From: Tetragonia tetragonoides
Taxonomy: Eukaryota > Streptophyta > Magnoliopsida > Caryophyllales > Aizoaceae
Assembly: GCA_038025085.1 (NCBI GenBank)
Contig: CM076141.1
Span: 14,634,001 to 14,698,000 of the forward strand
DNA: 64,000 bases
Direction of reading: 5' to 3'
A model generated the notes under the pieces. The model made no database searches. It saw only the letters and a program-made list of their open reading frames with translations, and was not told the origin of the DNA. Positions 35,411 to 48,266 of the stretch are shown one piece after another. The position numbers were made by a program, and so were the translations under genes. Numbering within the stretch: position 1 is the stretch's first letter; the number at the start of each line of letters is the position of its first letter.

Positions 35411-37153
35411 TTATCCAGGGGGAGTTTTTTCTTCCTTTAGGGCCTCGCCGATTCTTGTGGAAATGCAGTAAGCTGTTGATTCAATTGTAATCATGGGATT
35501 GACTCCTAGGGCAGTTGGAAATATACTTGAATCACATACATATAACCCTTTGGCTTCCCAACTTTCTCCATTTTCATCAACTGCACCTTGTACTTCGGTA
35601 GCGCCCATTCTGCAACTGCCCATCTGATGAGCACAGCCATAAATTGCCCATTGCTCAACCCTAGACCTAGGTCCTCCCGGTGCATCAACCGAAGCCAAAA
35701 ACTTCTCCATGTCCTCTTCTTCTATCCCTTTACATTTTATCCTCTGCCCGTCGCTTCTACATGTACCAACTTCACTAGCTCCAGCCGCTACTAGAATCCT
35801 CAGACACTGCCTTAAACCAATTTTCAGATTTTCCTTGTCAGAAGCATTTAAATGGTATTCAATCCTACCCTCTTTTTTTACTTCACCTGAGCTTGTATCT
35901 CTAACCAATGTGAAAAGACTAGCTGTTCTTGCATACTTTGCCATCCTTTCCTTTATGTCAAGCCCTGAGACCCATGGCACCAGTGAGGAAAATGTTCCTG
36001 GACCTAGTGCCGGCGCTTCTATGATAGCATGAATATCGGAATTCTCAGAAACCACTTTATGAACTGAAGTAATGATTCCTCCCTCATAAGATTTTCCTTT
36101 AATACCTGGTGTAGATTCTGGAAAGTAACCCCAGGCAAACAGTGTTGGATGCAGATGGAGGTTTGTGCCAATGTTCGGGTTCTGCAGTCCACTAGAGATC
36201 AAAAGAGGGGGTGTAAAGAGAGAACCACAAGCTGAGATTGAGATTTTGGCTTCAATTTCAAGCTTCTTTGACACATTCTTGCTGAGTGGTAGTGCCAGGA
36301 CTCCTATGCATTTCTTTCTTTTCGTTCCATTGTCGTCGTTTTTCAGTATAAACTTCTCTGCTTTGCATCCTGTCAAAATTACAGCACCTTTATTAACAGC
36401 ATCTACAAGCCAAGTAGTGTCAGTGCCCTTCTTGTCTCCAGTTCTACAACCATAACAGCATGAACCACAGTAATGATCCTCTGGGGAATTCCTAGGTACC
36501 TTCTCAACTTTCAAACCAAGATTGTCACAGCCTTTTCGGAGAACTTGGTTCTGAAACCCTTCTTCTTTACAATCCTCCGTTACTCCTATCCTCTTACACA
36601 CGTCATTCATGGCGCTTTTATAATCAGCGCTACCAAAAATTGGTAGCTTGTGTTCCATTGACCATTCTTTAAGAACAGGATCCGGTGTTCTAATGCAGGC
36701 TGCCCAGTTTACAGCAGATCCTCCACCAACTGTTGATCCTGCTAAGACTGAAAATTTCCCATCTAGGGTCGAAAGCATTCCACCTGAAACATATAATTGA
36801 TCCAATGATGGACCTTCCAATGACGAATAATCTTCAAACGTAAAATAGTCCCCCTGTTCAAGGACTACTACTTTGTGACCTTGGCTTGCAAGAACTGCAG
36901 CTGCAACCCCTCCACCACATCCTGAGCCTACAATTACGACATCACATTTTACCTTCAAAATGTGCTGCTGATCTTCTGCAACTTCTAGGCCTTTCTGTTT
37001 GAGACCTTTAATAAGAGTTGAGTCAGTTACATGCTTGCATTCAACTACTCCCTTCTGAAGTGGTTGTGTTTCTTGGGGTTTGAGTGACGGCTCTCTAGAG
37101 TCCACTTCATAACCCATTGCATCCCATGCAGGATTTTCTGAATTTTCATCAGT
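35411..37153 (-). CDS. FAO: FAO-B exon 3 (FAD/GMC core)
   Basis: The acceptor CATTGTAG precedes 37153; the exon begins [19 protein letters not shown], upstream of the first internal Met codon. The frame is open to the stop at 35411. Confidence 0.9.
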   Translation of the reverse strand, partial: TDENSENPAWDAMGYEVDSREPSLKPQETQPLQKGVVECKHVTDSTLIKGLKQKGLEVAEDQQHILKVKCDVVIVGSGCGGGVAAAVLASQGHKVVVLEQGDYFTFEDYSSLEGPSLDQLYVSGGMLSTLDGKFSVLAGSTVGGGSAVNWAACIRTPDPVLKEWSMEHKLPIFGSADYKSAMNDVCKRIGVTEDCKEEGFQNQVLRKGCDNLGLKVEKVPRNSPEDHYCGSCCYGCRTGDKKGTDTTWLVDAVNKGAVILTGCKAEKFILKNDDNGTKRKKCIGVLALPLSKNVSKKLEIEAKISISACGSLFTPPLLISSGLQNPNIGTNLHLHPTLFAWGYFPESTPGIKGKSYEGGIITSVHKVVSENSDIHAIIEAPALGPGTFSSLVPWVSGLDIKERMAKYARTASLFTLVRDTSSGEVKKEGRIEYHLNASDKENLKIGLRQCLRILVAAGASEVGTCRSDGQRIKCKGIEEEDMEKFLASVDAPGGPRSRVEQWAIYGCAHQMGSCRMGATEVQGAVDENGESWEAKGLYVCDSSIFPTALGVNPMITIESTAYCISTRIGEALKEEKTPPG

Positions 37154-40100
37154 CTACAATGAAACAAGCAAAAGCTGAAATCTGTAATAAAACTGTATTT
37201 GAAACATATACAAATACAGTACAATCAATGGAAAAAGGGGAACAAAGAAAAGCATATTTACCCTGCAAATGAAGACGGAAAAGGTGTAAACTCTAATGAG
37301 CAAAAACACAACTCTCAAGACAGTCCAATAACTCTCCCTTGACCATCTCTGAAGCAAATTTTCTCTTTTCTCCAAGATCATTTCTGAGTAATTGTGAACA
37401 AAAGGCCATCTACAATCCAAACAGAGACGCCCACATAGCAATAGTGTACCTAACCTGGTTGATAGAAGTTTCAGTATGAACTTTACTAGAGATACTGCTT
37501 CTGGAATTCCCCTCTTCACTAGTAACTCTCCAACCTGCAATGTACCACAATCAGTTATTGATTAAGAGACGACGACTGAGAAAACACACTACATAGTCAC
37601 TCTTAGGGCTCGTTTACTTGCTAGTAATGCAAAGTAATCATTGTATGAAGTAGGTGTGTGGTGAAAAGTGAAGAAGGGGGTCGGGAAAAGAGATGGGAAA
37701 AAGGGGGTTTGATCAATGATTGCACCATCCAATGTAATTACAGTTGGTTAACTCTAATCATGTAAAGATGATTATTTTGTTTTGTATAATGCATGTCACT
37801 TTTGTCATCTTTCTCCTCCCTCTCTTTCCTTTTTAACCTCATATTTACTCTATAAAAGGATTGCATTTTATTATTAGCAAGTAAATGTCACATTAATACC
37901 ATTTATGTGTCTATTATATTAGTTTCAGACAAATTGGGACTATTGACTTGACAAATGGAGGATATTTTAAGTTCAAAATAAGGGTAATACATCTGATGAG
38001 TGTGTTTAGGAATAGAAAATGCTTGAGGAGTACCATTCACGATTGAAGCTTCAATTGCTTTTAGTCTTTGTGTCTCCCTTAAGAAAAAAAATTCTTTATA
38101 TTGTGTATTTGTGTTTGGATGGCTATAATGAAATACGAGTAGTTTTTAAGCTTTTGTGGCCCAATTGTGACCAAAAATAGTTATTTGGATGGCAAAATTT
38201 CAAATTGAGGTACAGATGATACTATTCATTTGAGTTACTTGTACTAATAAATGGTTGGTGTATGTATGTGGTTCGGTATTCTCATCCATTAAGTAAGGTC
38301 GAGAGTTCGAATATTGTGAATGAAAAAACTATTTAGTTAAAGCACTTTACTCCTTCACGGACCAGCCCATGCAAACATGATTAGTTTACGTTTAAAAGTA
38401 TCAGGTAAACATGTGATTAAACCAAAAAAATTCATTTTGAGTTATTATTGTGCCAAACATTCTTAAGTAGTATTCCTTTATGTGTGCGACAATTAATACC
38501 TCAATCATGTGTTACCATATTTGCAAACCACGATTATTTGTTTTTGGCATTGGTCCCACTCTATATGTTTCATAGTGTTCCTAGAAATACCATATCACCA
38601 ATACGAGAGGATCTAGACAGTTTTCTAGTCTGAATTGTCTAATACTCTCTCCGTTTCAGATAAATATATACAATTACTTTTTTATGATCTCCAATTCACT
38701 ACTTTCACCATAAATATTTGTATTTAAATGAAGATATAAATTTTTAAAAATTTGATTTTTCGAAAGTACTTTTAAAAATGAATCTAACCATATATAGTAT
38801 ATTTACATTGTGAATCCTTTTATTTTTTCTTAAATTAATGGTCAAAGTTTTTAAACTTTGACTTTTAAAAAACAACTGTATACATTTATCTGAAATTGAG
38901 GGAGTACTTACCCAACACCACCTAACTGCTAAGGATTGTACCTATGAGGTTTCATCTTTTCCACCGAACGTTGATGTTGCTCTCATGTATGTTTTTAAAG
39001 TTTTAATGAAAGATCGGTGATCACTAGTCAATCTTTCACTCAAAAAAAAAAAGAAGGATTATACCTATGAGGTTTGGCTTAGTGATTAGTATCAACTCCA
39101 CATTCAAATTATCCTCTAAAATAGAAATATACATGGTATCTGTTCCTGTGCTCTATGTATAATAATAATAGACCCAAAAAATGAAGTCGAAAACAAAAAA
39201 CAAAAAAAGTTAAAATAGGAAGGTAGTTGACAATCATGAGGAACCAATTATACGGATCGAGCAGATTCTACACTAGTTGAGATCAAAATGTTTGGATCCA
39301 TTGTTGATGCACACACACTTGCCACTTTGTTGGATATATATATATATATCACTTTGTTGGATATATATATATATATATATAGTGTCTCACTTTAAGACCG
39401 CGTCATATGAGATTTTGTGATATACATATGATCGCTAATAATCCTAAATTTGAGATCTTGAAATTAGTCATGTTTAGCATGACCATCTAATTCACTGAAT
39501 TGACAAGTGTTTATAGTTGTCACCTCGTAATATTTTTCAACTTGTTTGTTTTTTCCAACATCCTCCGTACAAAATAATGGACTTTTCTATATCCGACACG
39601 CCCCTCTTTAAAAAACTTAATTAAACTAAAAACGTAGTTAGAATAAATATTTCCAATCTTAAAATAATTTAATTAATGTTCGGCAAGACAAAATACAGAA
39701 CTTGTAGATTAAAAAAAAAAAATACAAGATACACAACTACACAATATATACTCACACTAATTAGGGGTTTGAGTTTCTAAACGAGCACCTACAAGGAATC
39801 TAATTCCTAAAACTAACTCTTGTCAAAAAATTATATACTCGTATTAATACTAATACAAAATTCATCACGTTTAAAACTCAATTATATTATAATATAGCTT
39901 TTTAAAAAAAAACTTTTACTAATAATTATAATTAAAAAAAAACCAAATACCTCATCTGGGATATGAGATTGAGAAGCAGAAGCTCTGTAGAAGGAAACAA
40001 TGGCTTCTTCATTGTTAAGTGACAGGATCTCGTCGTTGATAGCATAGGGTGCCATGGAAGGAATAAAAGCCTCACACATGGCGGCCAGTGATTGGATTTG

Positions 40101-40238
40101 CGAGGACGATAAGCCATGGCTGTACTTGTCATTCTTATCATTATCAGTCTCTCTCTTCCCCCCTTTTCCTCTCAACAGAGGATGACATTTCATGGGTTTC
40201 TCTCTGTTGATCGGTATATGTGTCTCCCCTTCAGACAT
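35411..40238 (-). CDS. FAO: Long-chain fatty alcohol oxidase, copy B (three exons)
   Basis: Exons 39951-40238, 37262-37534 and 35411-37153, all phase 0 with GT-AG introns, give about 767 aa (96+91+580). The start is [17 protein letters not shown]. Exon 3 has the FAD motif [20 protein letters not shown], the GMC signature [18 protein letters not shown], and [12 protein letters not shown] and [16 protein letters not shown] near the C-terminus. Intron 2 is only 108 bp, probably the ancestral size. Intron 1 (2.4 kb) contains a Stowaway and another MITE-like element. The reaction is as for the family: long-chain alcohol plus O2 to aldehyde plus H2O2, membrane-bound. This is the least disturbed copy and the best candidate for a working gene. 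Confidence 0.9.
37262..37534 (-). CDS. FAO: FAO-B exon 2
   Basis: 273 bp, phase 0, [19 protein letters not shown] to FSVFICR, with two hydrophobic stretches as in A and C. Donor GTAAAT. Confidence 0.88.
37608..37890. mobile_element. MITE-like element in FAO-B intron 1
   Basis: The left end GGGCTCGTTTACTTGCTAGTAA and the right end TTATTAGCAAGTAAATGTCAC are inverted partners over about 17 bp. No target duplication was confirmed and there is no ORF. Confidence 0.5.
38645..38904. mobile_element. Stowaway-type MITE (Tc1/mariner), 260 bp
   Basis: Left terminus CTCTCTCCGTTTCAGATAAAT and right terminus ATTTATCTGAAATTGAGGGAG are inverted partners, flanked by TA on both sides (38643-38644, 38905-38906). 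The CTCCCTCCGTTTC-type TIR and TA duplication are diagnostic of Stowaway. It lies in FAO-B intron 1. Confidence 0.9.
39951..40238 (-). CDS. FAO: FAO-B exon 1
   Basis: ATG at 40238 ([20 protein letters not shown]), donor GTATTT after GATGAG. It contains the conserved [20 protein letters not shown] segment. Confidence 0.85.
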
Positions 40239-40679
40239 GATGATGATAATGTGGCTCTGTTATCTCTCTTCTTCTCACTAAGGAGAAGAAGAAGAGATAT
40301 GCTGGTAAAAGCCTAACAGGCCAAGGCACCTAACAAGAATATTATGGTTTTGTTTCTCGTTAAAGGGTGTCTTAAATAGAAGAGAGATGAGCTCAATCCA
40401 AAATTACCGAGAAAAACATGAACACGACACAACGCGAATATGGGAGATAATTACACTAATTTATTGTAAAATTTTAAATTTTCATTTAAATGTTGTATGG
40501 AGTATTATTTAGTACTGATACATATTTAACACGAGGCTAAAAATAAATACAAACCTACCTTTAATGAGCCCTTCATAATTAGCCAAATAGGCACTAATGA
40601 CTAATGAGTGTAGGAACAACCAAGATTGGGATTGTTTTGTGCCCACATTGGTACTTTAATAAGGGGAGGGATTACTTTG

Positions 40680-41641
40680 GAGATAACATCACTCTTGAGG
40701 ACCAAACTCTTGATTTATTTGGCCTTTAAGGACTAAAGATTTTTTACTTGGCATTTAAGGACTTTGTTAATATTCCGTTAACAAAGTTAACATCCAAGAA
40801 GTGAAAAATGATTTTTGATGACGTCGACACCATTAAGTCAAAATAAAAAAAAATAAAAATTAAACTCTCTTTGCTCAAGTTCTGCCATTAACACCACCGG
40901 TAAGAACAAAATGAAACGTCAAGCGCTCTCTCTCTCCTCTATAATAGCCACCAAAATCCGACCACCTCAACAATGGTCCCTAAATTTGACTCCGGCAAGC
41001 TTAGATTATTTGTCCAGGATATGAACAACTCTTTCTACTTAATAAAACAGAATTGAAATCGAATTGGGTCTCATCAATGATTAACACACAAAACAAAAGA
41101 AAAATTGAATTTGTTGGAGAAATGAATCAGAGGCCATGAAAGCCCCAAATTTGTCAAATGGGCAAACCTGAAGAAGCTTCATAGCACCTAATTTCAACAA
41201 AAAAAAAAAAAAAAAAAAAGAACTGTAAAATTGTTGCCCCAATGCTACCTAACTCCTAAGCTTAGGCGTTTGGTATATACTAATGAAATTATGAGATGGG
41301 CAATTGCAATTTGCAAGAAAAGAAAATAAAGCATCAAATTCCAAGATTTATGGATCAAAAGGCAATAGATTTGTGCAATAATAATTATGAAAGAGTAATA
41401 GAAGGACACTTCGAATAAAAATGGTGGGTGTGAGTCTGTGAGATGAGAATAAGGAAGAGCACGGTGATGGTCTGTGTGAAAGAACGAAATTTGGTGGAGA
41501 AAGAGAGAGAAACTTTGTTGAAGGAAAATGTTAACACCGTTAACAAAAAAGTTAACAGTCTTCAAAAGCCAAATAAAAAAAACTTTAGTCCTTAAATGCC
41601 AAATGAACTAAGAGTTTGGTCCTCAAGAGTGGTGTTATCTC
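40680..41641. mobile_element. Non-autonomous MULE, 962 bp, in the FAO-B promoter region
   Basis: The TIRs are about 100 bp. The left begins GAGATAACATCACTCTTGAG; the right is its inverted partner ending in GTGTTATCTC. The perfect duplication GATTACTTTG is at 40670-40679 and 41642-41651 (9 or 10 bp). The interior has no transposase. It starts 442 bp upstream of the FAO-B ATG. Confidence 0.9.
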
Positions 41642-41651
41642 GATTACTTTG

Positions 41652-43436
41652 GGATTGTTCTTTTATTTGTTCAAGTTGAGAGTTTTTTTTCTTTATTTTC
41701 TTACGGTGATCGAAAGTATCTTATTTTTGTATGTGAATTATAGCTTTTAATTGAAAAGTCATCACTTAGGCCTTTTTTTTTTTCTTTTTGTAGGATGCAT
41801 TCTAAATTTCTAAAGTGCAATATATATTGGTAGTAGATTTTTTTGTCCATATATATAAAAAAGTTAGATTTGCGTCCATTTTTTTTCGGTAGATGACTGA
41901 AAACTGAAACAAAAAAATTTGTATAAAACTGTCTAAATAGTGACTCATACATATCTAAAGGTCATTTTTTATACAATTAATGGTGGTTCACAGTAAATAA
42001 CTCATACATCACTAAATAGTGAGCGGTGTTCAAGTATATGCAACGCCCGCAACGGGTTAAAAAGACCAGGGCACTTCAATGCTATGCTTGAGCGTTGAGC
42101 CGAATGCCCAAATATGTGGGACTGTGGACTGTATTGGGACTGATAAATAAGTAGCATAATCAAACTAGAGCCCACAGGTGAGTCAGTTCCATCGCTTTAG
42201 AAACCCCTGAAAGTCCAACCTTTGTAGTAAAGTGGTACGCAACTTGTCCAACTACGCGTTTAGACCTAAAGTAATAGACATCTTCATTTAACTTGCCATC
42301 AAGTGGAAAAATACAGTTGAAGTGCAACTGTTCACTTCCGTACAAATATCAAAATGTATGGTTTTCCTTTGATTTTGTAGGACGTTTTACACTTCAGTAC
42401 CTGAAAGACCCCATGGTAGATCATGTTTCGAAAAGGTATACAGGCTAGACATAATAACAGCACTACAGCAGTAAAGATATCGATGGATACGGATACGGAT
42501 ACGGTTCCGTGCTCCATTTCACTTACTTTCAAGTTCAATCACACATTCACAGCTACCACAATAGTTTTAGAAAAAAGGTTGTCATATGATCACTTCTTGT
42601 TCAGCATAATGCATGCCACTTAGTAGTCATCGTATCATGATAGGGGATCAAGAATGGAGATCTGTAGTTGTCGTCGCAAATGCAGTACCTGCCACAATAA
42701 GTTGAATATTGAGAAGGGTGCTGAAGTTAGATAATCGAAGATATTCAGAATTTAAGGAACTTAAACTAGTAATTGAGCAATTGGTCTTCAACATGTAATT
42801 GGGTGGGTATCAATTCCTCATCTACCGACTTGTCTAAGTTATGAAGCACCAAATTTACCAATCATTACTTCTCACAAAGTGTCCAGGTTGTCAGATGCAT
42901 TGGCAGTTAGCACTGGTGGCTTTCACAGGCCATCTGGAGCATCTACATTTTACGGTGTATTCTTTTCATCTAACTGGGTTAGTTTCCACTTTCCAGTTCA
43001 ATTCAGTTCAAATAGAGACATAATTTTCTTTCTCACATACTACTATCAGGCATCAGCTCAGTGAAAAGAACACACCCTAATGCTTTTCCCTTAACCTGCC
43101 AACCCGCCACCAAAAGCGAAAGAAGAAGTGCTCTGAGCTAGTGTAGATTCCATTAACAACCAAATTATCTTCTTTTTTTTTTCCTTTAACATAATTTTTT
43201 TTAAAAATACTCGCAACTTTAAAGCTCAATGAAAAGAGAATAATTTGCCAGATAATACTTACCTCTTGTTGGAGCCAATTGGGAAGATTATTGATAGATA
43301 CAATGCTGTCACGGAATTCATCTTTAAGACTGTACCAAGTATTAGGAGGCAGGGACAGTATGAATAAATCAGAAAATCATTAGCCGACGGATATCTCCAG
43401 TAAGTCGTGTTTGAGACAAACCCAGATAGACGGTCC

Positions 43437-43480
<44 letters not shown>

Positions 43481-43726
43481 TTCACTCTCACAGTAAGGGA
43501 CCAGCATTTATGCACCAAGCTTGGCATTTTCCACGATAACTTTGCCCCAAATTACATTGACTGACACATCATTATCAGTCACCAAAAGACTTGAATGAGT
43601 TGTTGTCAAGCAAGTTCCTTGCATGTGCCAACATTTGCAGACAAAAGTTTAGAAGCAATATCACATAAAGAACTATATCCAGCAGTAGATGTAATGTAGC
43701 CACAACATGATTAACATGAAATCCAT
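41652..43726. other. Intergenic region upstream of FAO-B
   Basis: Contains the duplicated upstream block (about 42300-42480), a triple GGATAC near 42484-42501, and a (CT)n microsatellite at 43439-43482. No supported ORF. Confidence 0.45.
43439..43482. repeat. (CT)n microsatellite
   Basis: About 21 CT units with one AT interruption. Confidence 0.9.
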
Positions 43727-46700
43727 CTAGTTATGTAATTTGTAGAGTTCAGTCTCTCGCACTGGCTTCAATACCTCTTCCTGAAACACAAATGTCAAAC
43801 ATCCAAAAGTTATCCTCAATATTCAAGTTCAAAGGTTATCAAATCTAATATACACTATTGAAAATAACCAAAACACACATTGCGAAAAAGCAAAAGGAGA
43901 AGGAAGGTAAACAAAGGAGAAAAGCATTCAAAAACCTTGATGACCAGCCTTCTCATTTCCTCTTCGCTGACAACTTTACTCCCATCCTCCTGTTTTGAAA
44001 CTTGTGCAACCCAATTGATGAATCTCTGAGATTTGTAGAATCGCAGGTAAGTATAACAGATAGCATCTACTGAATGTCTTCCTTCAAAGTTAGAAGAAGT
44101 GGAACTTCTTCAGTCAAGTACTTTGGCAGTAATGTCCCAGCCACCATGACGACACAACATGTCTTTGCAACAATAGCAATAGCTACACACAACAATTACA
44201 CAATCTAAATTCAGAATAAATTTACACCTGTATTTCACAAACTAATCTGCATATTTATGGACGGCAGCCCCAAATACACTAGAAGTGATTACCAACGAGG
44301 ATATTTATCAAAGAACCTGAAAAACACTACTGCAGGTGCACGTTTACATCAGCAAGTAACAGAAATAAACATGATCATATACCCTCTGTGATGCCCAATG
44401 GCTTCATGAAACAGTGTTTGTAGCTTCCCATAGACGAGTGAGAGGAACCCAATGAGGAGGGTATTTGAATCCAGCAACATCAAGAGAAGCACCATGTCCC
44501 TTCCAGCAAGAAACCTCCAACTGGAAAAAAACTGATCAGTTCTTCTTTGCCCAAGGAAATGACAAACATCACTGTAATCCTAAAAAACATTCACACAATT
44601 AATACATAGACAATTATACAAAACTACTAGCTCGCTTTATTGACTACTGATCCGATAAGAGTATATAAATATATTGACACGCACAGTTTTATAACAAAAT
44701 GTATGATGCATGAAGAAATATTATCAGGGACAGGTGATACTTGAGTGCCAGTCTTCCTATCATTACATTTACATATTAAGTCCAAACCCTATTGAGCACG
44801 ATCCAAAGAGTAAAATAGAAATAATATCATTAGTAATAGATAGCACTCTATGAGCACTTTGGAACTCCTATTTTCCTTTCATGTTTCCTTTCCATTATTA
44901 GACATTATCATGATCATTTCCTGCAAAAAGAAACTGGAAAACCATCCATTATATGGCTCTGTCTTCCATACAAAATGTGATGGGGAAAAGAAGTTGCACG
45001 AAATTTGTAGTATAATGAACTTTTGATCATAAATTTCCGAATCTCTTGGATAGGAAAAGGAAGCATTTTGAGGAAAATGAACCTTACTCTTAATTAGTGA
45101 ATGTCATAATTTCAATTTAACTGTATCAGAGAGTTTAAAATCAAGTTAGGATATATTATTGTTGCTGTAATCTGGCTCAATACTTTAAGGTATGAAGTAC
45201 ATTTATAGACATCCAAAAACAGAATCTTGAACAAATTTATAGAATGGGCAAGTATACCGTATGACAATGCTGGAGCTTTCTACTATTTGGAAATGTCAAT
45301 GAACCAAAAAGGAGACTTTGTGACTTTGGATAGATCAAATACTGCAGTCTGCAGCAAAAGCTTCTAGAAAGCTTGCAAGTGCATAACTTTTATCTTCATT
45401 CCTAGCATCTTCAACAAGCTAACCATGATAGCTCTTGTTGACTCATGAACTTCAATTTTTCGAGTTTGTGCACTATAGCCATAAATGCCAAAACAAATCA
45501 GTAAAAATTCACACCTGGTTCAAATACTTCCTGTATGACAGTCTTCAGAGAAAGTACATGACATCCCATGTTTTCTGAAGTCTGCCACGGCTTTCAGTTG
45601 TACGAAATGCTTCCACTTAGCTCCACTACAATAAGCAAGCATGCAACTTTTCCAAATGATCGAGACACCTTTAACCTTAACGTTATCCAAAGGCTCACAG
45701 CAATCCAAGTATCCAACATAGCATCACGATCCACGAACCATCTCCATGAACCTATTAACATATACACCACACAGAAATGGTAGTGATGATTCACCTCAAG
45801 CAAGATGCACAATAAAAGATGATCAAAGAAACACGTCAAGGAATTTCCTCTAAGTTGGCACATGCTTTACTACATGAATGAGCTGCACCTATCTTCTCAA
45901 AAGTTTCAGCCAATTTTCAAAATATAATCATATGATAGGACCACTAGGGAATAGGTGATAAGGAACAAATTCTCTTCTACAGTGAGGCATAGTTACCAAT
46001 GTTATAGTTATATCATCTAGTATTATATAAAACAAAAAAAAAAAACTTGCTGATAATATGCTTTCCAGGGAACTAATCTGAAAACTCCCTATGTCAAATA
46101 ACAGGGTCAAAGCCAACCAGTGAATAGATAACTTCCAAATACCTTCAGCTCCATTATGAGCCTATGATTTATATCATATAGAAGAGTAGTAAGCCATTTG
46201 ACGTTTGGCATCCACTGCATGAATTAAAGAAGTTTACTCAGGGAGCTAAAAGAGAAAACCTCCAGAACATTCCCGTAACACCGAACCCTTTTTAGTCTTA
46301 GTTTACAGATTTGCAGATCATCTTTCCACTTTCTTCCAGGATCGAATCCAAGGGCATTTATGACCATACCAAGGGTAGCCAGTCCACAATATGTAATAGG
46401 ATATCAACTAAAAGAACCCTTCCAAGGTTTCCATTTCCACAAGCTTCAGCAAAGACTTGCTGCAAATTCCCACAAGAACTTGTGAAAGATGTTGATAAAA
46501 GAGTATAGGAGAATCATGTAAACACATAGAGGCTATACATGAAATAAGCATAGATGATATTTTCCTTTCAGGAGAATGATACATCCACCCACCGGGTTGG
46601 CAACTCACCTCCCATACGTGTCTATCTCTCTCCTCTATTTTCAAAATCTCTCCTCTATTTCCAAGAAATGGCATTTAAGGTAAGAGAGAGATAGATACAA

Positions 46701-47795
46701 AAAGAATATGGGTTGCCCACGCACCTACTGGGTCAACCAAACATTTTCCTTTCAAAAATAATTTACAAGTCTCATGTGGAGACGCTAAAATGTTTCTCCA
46801 ATTTCCTTTTATTCGATACCTCCACTTTTATTCTTATTTCCAAAAACCCCTCTTATTAGTAAGTGGTGACCAAAAAACTATGTCACCCGTGGAGATCTAT
46901 AGCATTACTCTATTTTCAAAATGAAAGCCCTTGCATATATAAGTCCTTATACATTGCAATGGCAGCCGGAAGGCAATATAATTTGATGATAGGTAAGGAA
47001 TTTAAAAACCCGAACATCCTACATTTTGTCATTTATTACTATAATCACACACCACCTCCACCACCAAAAAGAGGACCCCCCAGGCCATTGAAGCATCACA
47101 ATAAGCCAATAAGATATAACACTGATAGCTACTACACTATTTTGTACATCGCTAGCACATTATAGATGTTATAAAACATTCATTTAGAAATCATAAATAT
47201 ACATGTTTGAGCACACATCTTGGGCCAAATCATAAAATAGCCTATTTTCATTTATTTACAAATTCACCAGGGAAGGAAAAGGGGGGGAGTGGGCTTGCCA
47301 AAACAATAAGCAACAAGAAAAAAAATAATAAAAAAAATGAATAAAAAAGGACAGAACATATTTGTAGGGTCAATCAATTAATATAATTAAAGGTTGGATT
47401 TACATATTATTATTGGCACATAATAACTAAACTTAACCACCTAGCTAGTAATAACCTTCTTTACTCACAGGCTCACAGCTGATGCCCAAATACGTTAATC
47501 AAGCCTACATGAAATTCTTTCACAACAGCAATGCGAAAATTTAGGCAAAATTACATCTCAATTTTTGAATTTTTGATAGTAATTTAACCAAAAATTACTG
47601 AAATACTCCAAATCAATGATAATACTCTTAAATTCATCCATAACTCCACAGTGCATCAAATTTAGGAGATAACGGCAACATATACATAATAAGAATCTCC
47701 ACTCAAGAAAATATAAAATAATAATCAATTTCAATCAGAGATTTGATTACGGAGAAATTTGAAGAGAGAGAAAATCTAACCTTGTCTGCCGACAT
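43727..47795 (-). CDS. Possible fragmentary multi-exon gene, not recognised
   Basis: Candidate minus-strand exons have GT-AG borders and are all phase 0: 47781-47795 (MSADK, after a leader-like stretch at about 47800-47940), 46370-46459 ([20 protein letters not shown]...), 43936-44028 ([20 protein letters not shown]...) and 43727-43780 ([17 protein letters not shown], stop). Between them, partial open stretches such as [20 protein letters not shown] (about 45340-45415) and one at about 45594-45770 look coding-like but were not joined. Low ORF content and stops suggest a decayed or fragmented gene. No family was recognised, and some segments may be chance. Confidence 0.3.
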
Positions 47796-48266
47796 TTTTC
47801 GTTTTCTTAAGATTTTATCAGGAAAGCGAAGCCATCGAATTCATTGCAATGTGATGTCACTCGATTTCTCTGTTCTTGGATTTGGAATTCTGAAATTCCT
47901 AAGGTTTAGGGTTTTGTTAACAGAGGAATTTGGGGGCTTTGGGTCGATGTAAGTTTTATTATTATTATTTTTTTTAATTGGAATCTCAAGTGTCCGTTTT
48001 GAATTGGCGGGTATGTTAACCTTTGCGTTTTGAACGATCTGCGGTTTATTTTTATTTTTATATTTTTCTGATAAAAAAAGGGTGTTACTATATACCGCCA
48101 TAAAATTACTCACCACCATCCTTGGAATTTACAATATTGCCCCTCTCACATTTTCACCCTTTCTCCCACTCTCCCTCTCCCTCTCTAACTCTCCCACACC
48201 CACCCACTCTCACACCCACCCACATTCACCAACATTCTCTCACCGGCAAGCAAGGAACGACCGCAA

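Noticed and set aside
46570..46745. Possible MITE with GAGAGAGATAGA-type inverted ends
   Set aside because: The inverted match is short and low-complexity, and no target duplication is visible.
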